Source: Mastigias papua (taxonomy: Eukaryota; Cnidaria; Scyphozoa; Rhizostomeae; Mastigiidae). From it: a DNA stretch of 64,000 nucleotides. Both the position numbers and the translations under genes were made by a program. Positions 25,001 to 36,131 of this stretch are shown one piece after another; position 1 is the stretch's first letter, and each line of letters starts with the position of its first letter. The stretch lies in contig OZ025284.1 of assembly GCA_964019165.1 (NCBI GenBank), positions 1,794,521-1,858,520 on the forward strand. The letters run 5' to 3'. The notes below the pieces were generated by a model. It did no database searches, was not told the origin of the DNA, and saw only the letters and a program-made list of their open reading frames with translations.

Positions 25001-26748
25001 AGAGTTACCCACCCATTTATCCCATGGCTCATAGTTGCCATGTCGCCCCCATTCCGCTGGAGACTCCAACATTTCAGTGCTATTTCCAGCCAACCTTCAG
25101 CGATGGCAAAATGCTGTAAAATCTCCAGCATTCATTTTGTTTTGAAGAAACATAAAAAATCACCTATCTGAAAGTATACTGGAACTTGGCAATTCATTCT
25201 GTTCGTTCTTTATCAGTGTCATTGCTAGAACCACTACTTTCATGGTTCTGATCTACTCTATTATGTTGCTCTTTTAGATATTGCTATATATTGCTGATTT
25301 GCATAGTAACTGCTGGCAATGGTGGCATCAGTCCTACCCCCATGACCGCCAAACTGCCATGCCTATTCCTCCAGCATTTTGAAAACCAAAGCTTGGCAAC
25401 TACATGGCTTAGCCACTATGATCAAGTGTACACAGAGGGTGGCCAGGAGACTTTCTGCCATGCAGAACTGAGCATGAGGGTGAAGTGGAATGTGGGAGGG
25501 TTGGCAACTGTGAAATAACTGTACACTAATTGAAATACTAACCTTTCTTTCATCATCAGTGGACAGTTCAAAGTATAGTGTCTTCTTTCCAGGCTGAATT
25601 GGTTCCAGTCTAATACCATATAACTCATCATGTTGAAGGTCCTCCCTCAACCTGAAATTGAAGATTAATGAGCGGCATTAATGAGGACCTGCTAATTTAT
25701 TCTTTTAAGTTGGTGATAGTATCCACAGAGTGATAGTGGCATTTTGTTTGACAGCATTTGCTTTCAATTCACAATGCCCACAGGGTTGCATAAACACATT
25801 CAAATTCACCCTATTACTCACTTCCTGAGTAAATTACATCTGACATGATAACTACGGTAAAATCAGAAAAGTACATAATAACACTTACTCATAACCTGCA
25901 AGACAAATTGCCCCCTGCTCTTTTGTTGAGTGAAAGTCTTTAAAGTAATAGAGACATCCCTGGTGCAGAACAAAATACCTTGGTTGCACTGAAATGAGAA
26001 TTAAGCAGAACTGTGGTGATACCAAATGAAAGTGAAGCAGTACAGTTGGAATGGGGTATGGTAGCTTTGTCCCATAAACCCAAAGAGCTCAATGACAAGA
26101 ATCCCTGTGAATACCTCACAGAATTATGCATCAAGCATACTAGAAAATAAAAAATAGGAAACAGAGATGAATTCAATAAAGTATACCATAAAACCAAGGA
26201 AAAAATAATGCTTGCAATTTAAAAAAGATGTTCTCAGAAAATTGCAAGTCAGAACTAACTGCCAAAATTAACTGATAGAAAAATCAGTACTTTGGAAGTT
26301 AATCCTAGCTCTCTCCTTCATCAAACCCAGGGCTCTCAATGAGACACGTGCGATCATGCATGAGTGCGCAGGCACATGCCCTGCTCAGTTCACATGCTTG
26401 ATTTGTTGATTGTGCCAGCTTTACCAAAGATATACATGCAAGTACTAAGGAAAGCTATGACAACTGAATGTTATGCATGTGCAAATGATCCCATGAGTGT
26501 GATTGGCAGCATGTGTCTAGTCTACTCATTGAAAGGCCTGCAAACCACAAGCCTGGTATAATTTCAACTACCCAAGGAAGCAATCCCATTAATTCATCTT
26601 AAACACTTAAAGCACTTAAATGTATATCAAAAAGGAAATACATACTTGATTTAAATCTGCCACCTTCTTTCACAACAAATCCATGGTAGCTGCATCCGTC
26701 TTCAATAAGTGCTTTTGCTGAGATAGATTTCATGGGATCTTTCTCCAT
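11533..26748 (-). CDS. SH3BP2: SH3BP2-like adaptor protein (PH, proline-rich, SH2), 11 coding exons, 457 aa
   Basis: Exons in transcript order: 26646-26748, 25889-25988, 25543-25651, 23188-23240, 22144-22724, 21005-21065, 20309-20363, 19920-19990, 19620-19677, 12309-12371, 11533-11652. All have GT/AG borders, all phases agree, and the total is 1374 nt. The start ATG is the first in frame after an in-frame TAG; an acceptor at about 26843 suggests a 5' UTR exon upstream. Residues about 18-118 form a PH domain (GFVVKEGG, RYFVLHQGCLYYF, ERKIWIEKF). A linker with PxxP motifs (PPVVGPKP, VVPPPSIPPK) and tyrosines (NYDYCY, ESYLDL) follows. Residues about 360-457 form an SH2 domain: LSRDTAECLL, then GMYLFR with the phosphotyrosine-binding Arg at about 392, CKHYQIF, ELVNHY, and C-terminal LRTPYS. 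The order and the N-terminal DPMKSISAKAL match SH3BP2, a cytoplasmic adaptor for Src/Syk-type kinase signalling. It is shorter than the roughly 560-aa human protein. Confidence 0.86.
11901..12189. mobile_element. Foldback MITE with ~39-bp terminal inverted repeats in SH3BP2-like intron 10
   Basis: The left end 11901-11940 and the right end 12150-12188 are reverse complements, including a 29-bp perfect core (ATCTTTGATTGGCTGAGAGC and onward). Further inverted segments lie inside (GATTCTATAA against TTATAGAATC, and CCAAATTTAGGCC against GGCCTAAATTTAG), so the whole element can fold into one long hairpin. It sits 120 bp downstream of exon 10 in the transcript sense. No coding capacity. Confidence 0.85.
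12640..14680 (+). pseudogene. Decayed non-LTR retrotransposon with reverse transcriptase remnants
   Basis: Separated coding fragments lie in one orientation. Near 12800-12885 there is an N-terminal retroelement zinc finger of the form CCCGKICKG...HQRSC. At about 13020 the fragment GVKLPKGDEQWKTANNFFK appears, typical of the linker before the RT. At about 14107 KFADDAAIV is the RT palm motif (F/YADD). At 14290-14530 a domain with the pattern ELTWGYATN...KIGKYN...FVNHS lies downstream of the RT, as in many invertebrate elements, and NWINPELPRF follows in another frame near 14605. Stops and frameshifts interrupt every part and most of the RT is missing. It lies antisense inside intron 9 of the SH3BP2-like gene. 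Confidence 0.75.
14803..14907. repeat. GAT trinucleotide microsatellite
   Basis: An imperfect (GAT)n tract with TAT and AAG interruptions. It precedes the retroelement tail segment at 14908-15845 and resembles the tracts at 15358-15534, 15859-15922 and 18994-19147. Confidence 0.95.
14908..15357 (+). pseudogene. Retroelement C-terminal fragment with a Cys/His finger
   Basis: At about 15221-15320 the plus strand reads LIICELCSQP...RHRRICKGKQ and then stops. This is a C-x2-C-x11-H-x3-C finger just before a stop codon. A finger of this kind at the C-terminus is common in non-LTR retrotransposon proteins. A basic stretch rich in Arg/Lys lies upstream, one frame off, so the ORF is broken. GAT tracts lie on both sides. 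Family assignment is by motif resemblance only. Confidence 0.5.
15358..15534. repeat. GAT trinucleotide microsatellite, about 175 bp
   Basis: Nearly continuous GAT/GAC triplets with a few TAT interruptions. Translated forward it reads poly-Asp or poly-Met and in reverse poly-Ile, so apparent open frames across it are artefacts. It directly abuts the first copy of the ~310-bp retroelement tail. Confidence 0.95.
15535..15858 (+). mobile_element. Non-LTR retroelement 3' tail, copy A
   Basis: A ~310-bp segment starts at GCTAGCCCATGG and ends with the perfect hairpin GGCCCCGTAAGGGGC (15820-15834), then GTACGGG and a (GAAA)n tail. A terminal stem-loop followed by a simple-sequence tail is how many non-LTR retrotransposons end. 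The same segment recurs at 19148-19460 in direct orientation with roughly 5% differences by eye. No ORF. Confidence 0.75.
15923..18993 (-). mobile_element. hAT-superfamily DNA transposon, 3071 bp, with 8-bp target-site duplication
   Basis: The ends are perfect inverted repeats of 14 bp: CAGTGGCGGCTGGT on the left and its complement on the right. They are flanked by an identical 8-bp duplication ATGATAAT at 15915-15922 and 18994-19001. Eight-base duplications and CAGTGGCG-type ends are hallmarks of hAT elements. The element encodes a ZMYM1-like transposase on the minus strand (described separately). It has landed in a GAT microsatellite between two copies of a retroelement tail, within intron 9 of the SH3BP2-like gene and in the same orientation as that gene. 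Confidence 0.95.
16376..18552 (-). pseudogene. hAT transposase, ZMYM1/TTF-finger type, interrupted by one frameshift
   Basis: Two open frames on the minus strand (17404-18552 and 16376-17338) form one transposase of about 720 residues. The N-terminal part has a TTF-type finger (KVYCFPCLLFG, then SSHVENC) and a DUF4371-like RNase H fold with acidic motifs VIADDTTDVS and CYDGASVM, then HCYAYHLNLVLQQA. The C-terminal part has QTRWNFESR and the hAT dimerisation motif with the third acidic residue, TSCEAERCFSTLKR, ending near residue KFLFK. The break is a single missing base in the A5 run at 17414-17418 (plus strand); reading continues without further stops in the next frame. One frameshift and no other damage means recent death or an assembly error. 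A basic ORF at 18636-18830 (KHQKPNAARNAIRLAEIHES) may be its N-terminal exon. Confidence 0.88.
18994..19147. repeat. GAT trinucleotide microsatellite continuing after the hAT insertion
   Basis: The continuation of the tract at 15859-15922, split by the hAT element. It runs straight into the second retroelement tail. Confidence 0.9.
19148..19460 (+). mobile_element. Non-LTR retroelement 3' tail, copy B
   Basis: A direct repeat of 15535-15845, starting GCTAGCCCATGG and ending with the hairpin GGCCCCGTAAGGGGC (19436-19450), then GTACGGGAAA. It is followed by a short GACA run and an imperfect GAT/GAC tract to about 19600, ending close to exon 9 of the SH3BP2-like gene. Confidence 0.75.
20413..20960. 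repeat. ATATC pentanucleotide microsatellite, about 540 bp
   Basis: A tandem CATAT/ATATC pentamer, pure on the left, with interspersed ATATCAATC, ATATCAAATC and CACATC variants toward the right. It lies in intron 6 of the SH3BP2-like gene, between exon 6 (21005) and exon 7 (20363). The 166-codon open frame across it is an artefact. Confidence 0.97.
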
Positions 26749-29700
26749 ACCAGGAAACACCTGTCTCCTTCCTTTAGGTGATACACACTCAAATGACTCC
26801 AAATACAAACAGAATGATAAAATATGCACCAAAAACTGCTACCTGCAAGGAACACAGATAATCTTGCATGAGCACATTGTAAAATCTCTGGGACAACTCT
26901 GACTTGATCAAATATCACCATGGTTAAAGATTCTTTTATAATCCTATTTTGCTAACAACCTAAAAACTCAGGGAAAACTCTGAACTCAAGTCAAGGGGAC
27001 TACTGCATTTCAAATGAGTAAATAAGTAGAGCTAATAGATGGCAGGTTTACCTTGGGAAGCCACTATTAAATTTTTATAGATTAATACTCAAAAATGTAC
27101 ATATACATTATATTACACATATCATTTCTCTTACAGGATAACTTTAGATACTGGCCACAATAGAACCTAAGAACTGACCAACAGACATAAAGGATGATAT
27201 GATTACTAGGGTGCAGGCTAGATGATAATGAAATATGCTCTTGTTTGCTAGTAACATACTCCATGTTGATATAGAATTGTTATCTAAGCGAGTGATAAAA
27301 CAGATAGGTCTTTGACTGATAACAGAATTCCCATTCTGAACAAGTAGATTTCTACTAATACATATGGGTATCATTTTTTTAACTAATAATTATTAGTTTC
27401 AAATACAGTAAGATTTGTATTTGCGAAATAATAAAGCATAGAAATGTATAATTTTCAACAGGCAGTGTAGCATACAATGCTTCAGCATTGGAAAGCAAAG
27501 TACTACCAATAACATTTAAAAATACAAAGGAAAGGGGCAAAATATACCATTTTGAATTTCATAAAATCTGGATCAGTCCAGTCTTTATTTTGGTCCCAAT
27601 ACATATTGTATATACAGAAAAATCTTTGAAATTAAGCATTATTGGGGTAATTTGGAAAGCTTTAGGTCATTGAGCATTTTCTATAACAAATTACAGGACA
27701 CACTGAAGGTGTCTACACCCAATTTTTCATAAAGTGTGTATCTCTAATTATTTGCTACTCTTTGGTGCTACTATGAGCGATTCAAGAAACTTGGACCATC
27801 TATAAAACTAATGATTTGTTATTAAAAGTCACTTTTTTGTTACATAATCACTTTATTCTAAATGAAAAATATGCTACTGTACTTTCCAACCTTTTTCCAA
27901 ATGGACCCTTGAACTAGAGAGCTAGGACACAAAAGAGATATCAAATGCTGTTTGCTAATTATTTAGAACCCCTAAAGATCAAAGGAATGCATACTAACTG
28001 AAGGATGAGGAATAGGGACCTTGGGTTTCAACAACGTCATCTAGTAACTCTACTATTGGCACATTGGTTGGAAAGTGCAGCTTTATGATGAATCTCAGAA
28101 CCAAAATTATAACAAAAAATCCATGGCAATTAATGATTCTTAATACTTATGAAGCTTACATATATACTTATGAAGAATCATCATTCACCATGACTTGTTT
28201 CTGGTTGTTCTGGTTATAACTCAAATTTACATTTGGCCTACTGGCTACAATGAGACCCTTCATAGGGTTCTGCCCATGTGGAAGCAAACACCATTTGCAA
28301 AAAAAAGACTAAATAATACATAAATAAGCAAAATCTAAAAATTTGCTAGAAGTTGTAGACAGCACCCATCATCTTTCATAAGCCTGTTGATTAGTCATAA
28401 TTGCAAGAAACTTTATATTGGAGCTGGGAAGTGGACAAAAACTCTCAGTGTAGACACAGAGACTTTCAGATAATCTTTAAAGTATATGGACAGACTCCAA
28501 ACAAATTCTAGATACCTTAGCTACTAGAAAGGCAACTTCAAGAGTACAGTATTTTTCATTTGGCCATTCAAATACAAGCAACGCGTCTATGAAAAAGTAA
28601 GGTTGGCAAGTGCTAACTTTTAAATTACTTAGCATACTATAACACTTATGATATAGATTAGCAATTTAGCATTTTTCTACAAAAACAGTCAAAATCCAAA
28701 AAACTGAACGAAACATAAGAAACACTAGGACTTTAGCAGGTATGAATGAAAGAGCTTCCGCTTTTTCCCTGTAATAATGATGTTCTACAGTGCGGAGAAG
28801 CCAATACAAAAAACGAAATGAACAGGAATATGAAAGTAGATCTAACAGTCTAGAATGAGTTCTCTCCTTTCTTCATTCAATATCTTAGAACCTCCTAAGA
28901 AACTGCAGGATGACATTCATATAAAAAGTAAGACCATTTTAGAGCCGTATGTTTATACTATCGACTTTATTGACAGAATAGGAAACAGCGTCACATCAAG
29001 CATCCTAAATCTATAGAATGAGATTGTGTAATTAACTGTAAGTGCCACAAAAAACTATTTAATTGATTGATCAGCCCCGTGGGCTGAAATTAGGACTCTT
29101 ATGTTGAATTGATGAGCAATCAATGCTTTTTGCATTGCAGTAGTACAGAAGCTACGCGCTATCGGTGACTGAAACTCTATCAAACGATGAAAAGCACAGT
29201 CTGGAAACTTTTGCGATTCTATTTACAAAAATATGGCATAAACAACAACTGAAGTAACATCAGTTGACGAAGCAACTTCCCCCTTTCTGATAAACAGCAA
29301 GAGGCCAGATCATACCGACTGAATCATCAGGTCATGTGTTCCACCATTAAAGTTGAAACCATTGCAATATAGCACCAAAGTTTTATTCCTAGCATTTGGC
29401 CATGAAAGCAATAGAATCGAAAGAGAAGAAAATCAACAAATAAATACAGTAGCAGAAACCTAGCCGTGCCCAAGCACGCAAAATAGCTTTTACCTAATAT
29501 CCGGTTACCGCCAGGTTGACAACGAAAACTCCTTTTATTCCCGTACAAAACTTAAAGATACGTTCGTAATTAGGTAGGATGCCTTGCCTTTTGCGTTCTT
29601 GTTTGTGATCTACCTCAAGTCTCTCTCAAACTTGATCGACGCTAACTCTGACACAATCGGCCTGGTCTTTTGCTCTCGAATTCGGGGAACTATTTCCGCT

Positions 29701-30190
29701 TTATGACGTCGCATTGCCGGACAATAGGCCATAACAATGTCACAGCGCCACTCACACCATTAAGTCCGCATTGGTGCAACTCACAGAAATAATAGCCGAT
29801 GCAAAAAATGCAAAGGAAACGCTCTTACTCTGCTATAGTTCAAAACAAAGACCGTAAAACCTAGACTTAGGCCCCTGGGGGCTTATTTATTTCTGGATAC
29901 TTTGGGTGGGGAGGCTTATTCGAGGGGAGGGCTTATTCGAGGGAGGCTTTTAAAATTATTTAACATAAGTTGCATAAAAAGCTCATTGTCGAAGCTCCTA
30001 TTCTCCATAACACTAAAAGAACAGTCTAAAAAGTTATTAAAGCACTAATCTTTATCAACGTCTTCACCATCATCTGGGGTGGGGCTTATTCCAAGGGGGG
30101 GGGGGCAAGCGTTTCTTTGCATTTGCGAGAGTTCAGTTCAGGGTTGTGCTTTAAAACACAGTATGTAAATTTATCACGCTCTTTTCACTA
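26749..30190. other. Upstream region of the SH3BP2-like gene, probable 5' UTR and promoter
   Basis: No coding exon was recognised. On the minus strand an acceptor (CCTTGCAG) at about 26843 precedes the first coding exon, so a non-coding first exon probably lies upstream. A candidate donor (ATTAG then GTAAAAG) is at about 29497 (minus). A CRE-like TGACGTCG site at 29704 would fit a promoter nearby. From 29870 to 30110, repeated GGGGCTTATTCGAGG-type phrases suggest a small degenerate mobile element. Confidence 0.35.
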
Positions 30191-30218
30191 AAATGGGTTT
30201 TAGTCAAAAAAGGTCTGT

Positions 30219-30645
30219 GCCCCAGGGGGGCACTCAGCACATAGACATACAGGGGGTTAGTCTAAGAAGCTTACTGGCCACCCAAAAATATCACCTCACT
30301 TTCAATAAGACCCAAGAATATCAGATCTACTTATATCGTGTACCCAAAATACGTACAAAAGGGTATGGTCACATGACTCGAAATGGGTAAAACGAACCTC
30401 AGCCGATTAGGTATATGAGCAATACATTTGGTTCAGATGTGGAAATCTCGCGAAAACCTAAAAATATCAGTGTTTCTAAATATGATGACTAGAAATATCC
30501 GAATTGTATCTACTGTTTTTGCAGGACCCAAAAATATCATTTCTGAGAAATAGTTAGCCCAAAAATATCACTTTAGGTAAGTAATGGACCCAAAAATATT
30601 GGACTGACCCCCTGTATGTATGTGTGCAGAGTGCCTCTTGGGCCT
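30219..30645. mobile_element. MITE-like element with ~45-bp imperfect terminal inverted repeats
   Basis: The left end (CCCCAGGGGGGCACTC, then ACATACAGGGGGTTAGTC) pairs with the reverse complement of the right end (GGCCCAAGAGGCACTC, then ACATACAGGGGGTCAGTC). Inside, the phrase ACCCAAAAATATCA recurs about seven times in diverged form. There is no coding capacity and no clear target duplication. Confidence 0.7.
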
Positions 30646-31189
30646 TGTGCTAAATCATCGATTGGCATTTCTTTCCGTAAATGAGTGAAGGGAAATGAAA
30701 TGAAATGGAATAAGACCTGTCATTTTTCGCTACTATATGATGCGACTCTTTGGTACATATTGCAACTGTCACAAATAAGGATTTAGCATGCACAGTTGCC
30801 GATACTTGAAGCGAACTGAAAAGTGTCGGGTGGTTGCGCTATGAAACACCACACCCAGTCTGTGGATACCTCACCCATATCGATGGCAAAGTTTACTACA
30901 CTCCCCCCCCCCCACCAGAGGTATCATCTTCGTGACTGGTTTGCAAGTGTCAAAATGTCACATATGTTACACGTTTTCAAGGCCAAATCTTAGGCTTGGG
31001 GGCTGTAAGATTTTTCAAATTTCAGATTTCAGATTTTCATTTCTAACAATGGCCTACGTACAATTTACATCGCATAGGTAACAACAGCTATTGAAGAATA
31101 ACAAAATGTAAACGTAACATGGTTAGAACTAAAATTGTCTAACAAACAAGATTGTAATGTCCCTCCTAAGTCAATAGTGAAGTTGCATG

Positions 31190-31690
31190 CCAGTGGCGGA
31201 TCTAACATGGAGCATTGTAGTGGGCCATTTGGGTAAAAACATAGAGATAGGAAAAATCATATATTGGCTTAAAAGTGGATGGCAAAATCATGCCAACATC
31301 TTGCTGTCTAGGGGACCATGGCCCCCGACCCCCCTGGATCCTCAACTGATACTTGCCCTGTTCCGAAGTCTCTATCGTATAAACATCGATGGCAAGATAT
31401 ACAATACCCGACAAAAGTCCTGGGACACTTTGCACTTTTTGCAGTCTGCAACAAACTTTCATTTCCCTCTCCCCCTGAAACAATGTTGGTTTTCTGGAGA
31501 AGTACATGAGATAATGGGAAAATTTCGCGTGCACGCCAACTTCAAATGTACCACAAACGAATCAACATTGTTCTAGGGGGAAGGGGGTTGCATGTTTGTA
31601 GCAACTGTGACAATATGTAGAGGAAAATGGTTTTTTAATCTGTTTCTTCTAAGTGTCCCAAGGACTTTTGTCCACTATTATAGCTTGTCG
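31190..31690. mobile_element. Dispersed repeat, related copy at 53950-54140
   Basis: It begins with CAGTGGCGGATCTAAC, a hAT-like end, at about 31192. The part 31490-31690 (GGAGAAGTACATGAGATAAT, CGCCAACTTCAAATG, AACATTGTTCTAGGGG, AAGTGTCCCAAGGAC) matches the reverse complement of 53950-54140 with many substitutions. Two diverged copies in opposite orientations mark an old transposon family. The 129-codon open frame here is probably incidental. Confidence 0.6.
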
Positions 31691-33363
31691 CAACATGTCA
31701 CTACGAAAACCAAATGATGAGAATAATTTCTGCAATTTTAGTGGTTGAAACAAAAATTGTAACAGAGTCCTTTAAAATTCCGTGCCTCTTCTCAAAACTC
31801 TATGGGCCCGAATATGCTTACAGAATTCCAATGGTGAGCTTCAATTTATTTGGTGGGGTATCGGGTACCTTGATGGGAGGGGAATCCAACAAAAATGATT
31901 TTTACAGGGTACCCATTTACATTGCAATACAGCGATAATAGCACTTTGGTGATTTGAAAATGGTCATCAAATGGGATGGCAACTGACAACCTGAACAGCT
32001 TCAAACATATGATAAAGCAATGGGATGGTCCTTCCTGCAAATGCTACGTTTGCAAATTTAATCACACCCTATAATTTCTGTTCAATTACACCCTTTTTCT
32101 TTTAAAATTTAGCATTTGAATGTATTTATTTCCTTAGTTATTTCCTTTCCTTTGCGATATAATAGATTAGTTTCGATTTAGATTAGTTGTACATGTATAT
32201 GATATATATGTATATATGTATAGCTAGAAGTGAATTCGAAATAAAATAAGTTAACAAACAAACAAAAAATAGATATACCAATTAAGGAACTTTTGATATT
32301 GACCAAATCCATAGTCGGAGAAAAGAAATGTACAAGCAACTGGACTAACAGATACGGTCAAAGTTCATAAACATCTTTCTATTGCCAAATCCTCTAAAAA
32401 CTACTGGAGGAGCGCTCACTTATAGTTTTAAGTAAAGAATGTCCAGTCAAAAGAAAACGAAAGCATTATCTACACCACCAAAAAGCCTATATTTTAGACA
32501 TATGCACATACATCGTAACAAATTGTATCTTTTGAGGAATGGTGCCAGCAGCAAAAGGGGCAATGCCTTTGCATTATCATCATAAATCTTTGCAAACTTT
32601 TTCCATTTTGCATTCATAGGACAACAGTCTGCATTTATTTTCTTGGAGGTACTTTGACGTTAATTATCTCAGTATAAAAAATACAAACTATTTACCCGGC
32701 GTTCTCGATCGTTACTGCCTGCGTGCTAAGTCAAGTGTCGTAATATGAGTTGAGTAGTCAAGTGTCGTAATATGAGTTGAGTAGCGAAAACTATAACGGC
32801 GACACAGGGGCAAGTTATTGAAATATCCCATCTCAAAACTATGATACAATATCTCGAATGCACTTACGACCTTTGCACAGTATCTGTAGCACTAACTGAA
32901 TACGGTAGCGTCCCGCATGTAAGAAACTCAAATTTCAAAAAAATTCAATCTAATTTTCAAAAAAATTCCCCAAGTGAAGGTCTGAAAAATGACTGCTCCG
33001 TGTCTACAAACTTTAACACAGCAAAAGATCAATGCTGTATAGTCCAGTTTGACTTTTCACTACAGAAGTCAGTCTATGCAGCAGAACTATTTCTTAGTCA
33101 TTTAAAATATATAGTTCTTATACCTATGAGGATTTATCAATCTATCTCCTTCGCCATCTTCTGCAGTCATTCAAAGGCCTGTTTACTAACAAGAAACTAT
33201 ACCCTGATTTGAACTTTATGCTTCATTGTGTAAGAAGAGCACGAGATCTGAAATTGAAAAGCTTGTTTCTTATATATGTACAGGATACTACTGTATTAAA
33301 ATTACCAAATAAGTGGCCTATCAAAGATGATTTCGGTGGAAAAGTCAAATTCATAGCATAAAA

Positions 33364-33711
33364 TTGCATATGTTTCCAACAAATTTCTATGTGTACCTGT
33401 TGAGCTGTTGTCACGCCACTATTAATTTCTGGGGCCGTGGATCCTCTCTTCCATATGTGCAGTGCCGAAGACGGTACTACATCCCATATGCTACACCAAT
33501 ATACAAAATGAACTGCAAAAAAATCTACGAAAAAGTAAACTGTAACCTATCTAAATGTGCCGATACAATCCCCTTGAAAGTGTACTTTGACGATCAACAC
33601 GGACATAAAAACATGCTCTACGTCGAAACATATAAATGTGCACATCTTAAGAACTTACGATCCAGCTGCAAACAATACGCTCATCTACTAATTGCAAATA
33701 TATTGGCTTGA
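33364..33711 (+). CDS. Unidentified open frame, cysteine-rich, possible exon
   Basis: An open frame of 115 codons. Its C-terminal 90 residues hold regularly placed cysteines (VQCRRRYYIPY, KMNCKKIYEKVNCNLSKC, YKCAHLKNLRSSC) and end at a TGA. The composition looks more protein-like than its surroundings, with balanced Lys/Tyr/Asn and no simple repeats. I do not recognise the family and found no partner exons. It could be a last exon of a small secreted protein or chance. Confidence 0.2.
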   Translation: MHMFPTNFYVYLLSCCHATINFWGRGSSLPYVQCRRRYYIPYATPIYKMNCKKIYEKVNCNLSKCADTIPLKVYFDDQHGHKNMLYVETYKCAHLKNLRSSCKQYAHLLIANILA

Positions 33712-35699
33712 TTCTCCTGAGAAACAGCCATTCTCCGCATTTTTAGAGGCTATATCATAAACCGCTGGACAGGCACGTGACATATATCGCACATTTGGTA
33801 ATGCAGGCTAAAAATGCCTATGATGCAATACAAAAGAGTCTGAATAATTCTGTACAAGATCTCTAATTTCTAATGGAGTATTGATACCGTACTATAAGGC
33901 ATAACACCTGAGAATCTGTTTATGTTAAGGAAGGAAATAAAACATCCTTACACTGTATTCATATCATCCAAGCTACCTAAATTCACTAAAAATTCACTCA
34001 CATATTGTATTCAGATAATGTTTCAGAGGTTTCATATTCCTAAATAATAACATTCATAGTGTTTTAAGATTACAATGTAAATAAGATTATTTAAGTTTGT
34101 ATTTTTTCAATTCGATTTATTAATATAATTATCATAATATAATAACTATTGTAATATTTTAGCTCGGCCCACTGTAAATCAATCCCTAGATTGACGTGGC
34201 TACCATGCATAAAGAATTTACTTCAAATCAAAACTTACTGTTGTTGGGTTTTCAAAATCAGCTGTTCTACAAATACTGCAGGTTTCATTGGCCATTGACA
34301 CTTCTAACCTTCTTCATGGCTCCAGTATTAAAACTCTCATAAGACTTTCTTATCAAAAATATTTGAGTTTGAGTAAAATCGCAGTGTTGCAAAGTCAATA
34401 GAATGACACAGGAAACATAAATTATATAAATAAAAGAGATGTTGAGCTTATTTGAAAATTGAAATTTATGAACTTGTGGACATTCCTAAGTCTCATAAAT
34501 CCAGTACCCAGCCGCCTTACTGTCATAATGCTAAAATTTCCTTAAAAGGCCCTATTGTGAGACAAAAATACGCTACCTGCTCGGAAAACCTACACAAAAA
34601 GTTGCATAAAGCTTCATGCTACATCGTTAGCATAAAGGATATGATGGCCCAGTCTTGCTATATTGACACGCTTGATCTGCCTTCAAACTAAGCGGTAGTA
34701 AAGTGTTAAAAACTTTTATGATCATGCAGTTATTTCATGGCGTTGAATCCTACGACAGCAAAAAGGGAAAGACAGGGACTAAAGAGAAATGAATTGCCGA
34801 ATTCTTAAAGCCAGAAGCTCGGCCATAGAAGGCAGAGCAAGCTGAATATTGTATACATGATCACATCCCACGGGATCCCGGTGCTCTCGATTTCAATCGT
34901 TACATGCAATGCTTACAAAGTATCTGCCCGGCCACGTTCCCTAAAGTGGTATCTTCCATTAATCACTAGACACCAACACCCGGCTGACAACAAATGTCTT
35001 TATCACTGCCACACAAGTCCAAATGTCATGATTCCAAATCTTTTATTCCTCCAAAGACAACAGCAGTAACTCCCCCCAAAGTCCTATAAACGCAATTCAT
35101 GTCACGGCCAACAACACCATACCCCAATTATGCAACACTCAACTGTTGCATCCAGCTTATTGAGCAATGGCATCAAGGCAAACTCCTTCCTAGTCCTACA
35201 GGACTCAGTCTAATCTGAGAAACGTCTTGAATTAGGTGTTTGTTAAGTCCAGTCCCATATCTCCACGCAAGAGCAAGCTTGTTTTGAAGGGAAACCAAAA
35301 TAGTAATTAGATCGACAGGAGCTGATTCAAGGCGGATCGCATGCGAGGGCCAGTTTCGAGTGAAGGGCGTGGTTCACACGAAATCTTTGTACGGCAACGG
35401 GCACTCCCAAGAAGAGTTGCTGACTCGTATCATAGCGCAATGACTCCCAGGCAGGATAAGTAAAGCTCATACTAGTTTCGTTTTCTTAAGAAAACTCAAA
35501 AAGGCAAGTTAAATCATTAAATTGAGTACAAAAATTTTCCGCATGACAAGCTTTAGGACAAAGATTTGTATGAAAAGACGAAAGCTAGAGTTGATTGAAA
35601 ATTTGTCACGCCGAACGTTCTTGCACATACTGAGTATGGGTAGTGCTTGTGAACTACTATGACGGAACATATTGCATGACGGGTACTAAAGTAAACATG

Positions 35700-35755
35700 T
35701 TACAAAAAGTGGAGGGACTACAACCCCCCCCCCCCCGGCTTCGCCACCCGTGTAT
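35700..35755. mobile_element. Fragment of a small dispersed element, related to 49015-49180
   Basis: GTTACAAAAAGTGGAGGGAC followed by TACAAC, a C-run and GGCTTCGCCACCC resembles CTACAAAAAGTGGAGGGCTA followed by a C-run at 49128. The other copy also begins with GGGTGGCGGAGC, the complement of this end. It is a short MITE-like remnant. Confidence 0.45.
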
Positions 35756-35964
35756 TTACGAAGTACCATTACAAATTTTCGTGTTCACCTCATACTTTTG
35801 TCGCTTGTAGATATATATATATATATATATATATAGATATATTTATATATAATAATAATAAGTCAAAGCCACACTAACTTAGTATATAAATAAAACATAG
35901 AGAAGTCAAAAATATACTTTCTTCTGTTGTAAACGTTTCGATACATTATCTTCATCAGTATTTT

Positions 35965-36131
<167 letters not shown>

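Noticed and set aside
31187..31576. A 129-codon plus-strand frame.
   Set aside because: It covers a dispersed repeat with a hAT-like end, has no recognisable domain and is matched by an antisense frame of similar length.
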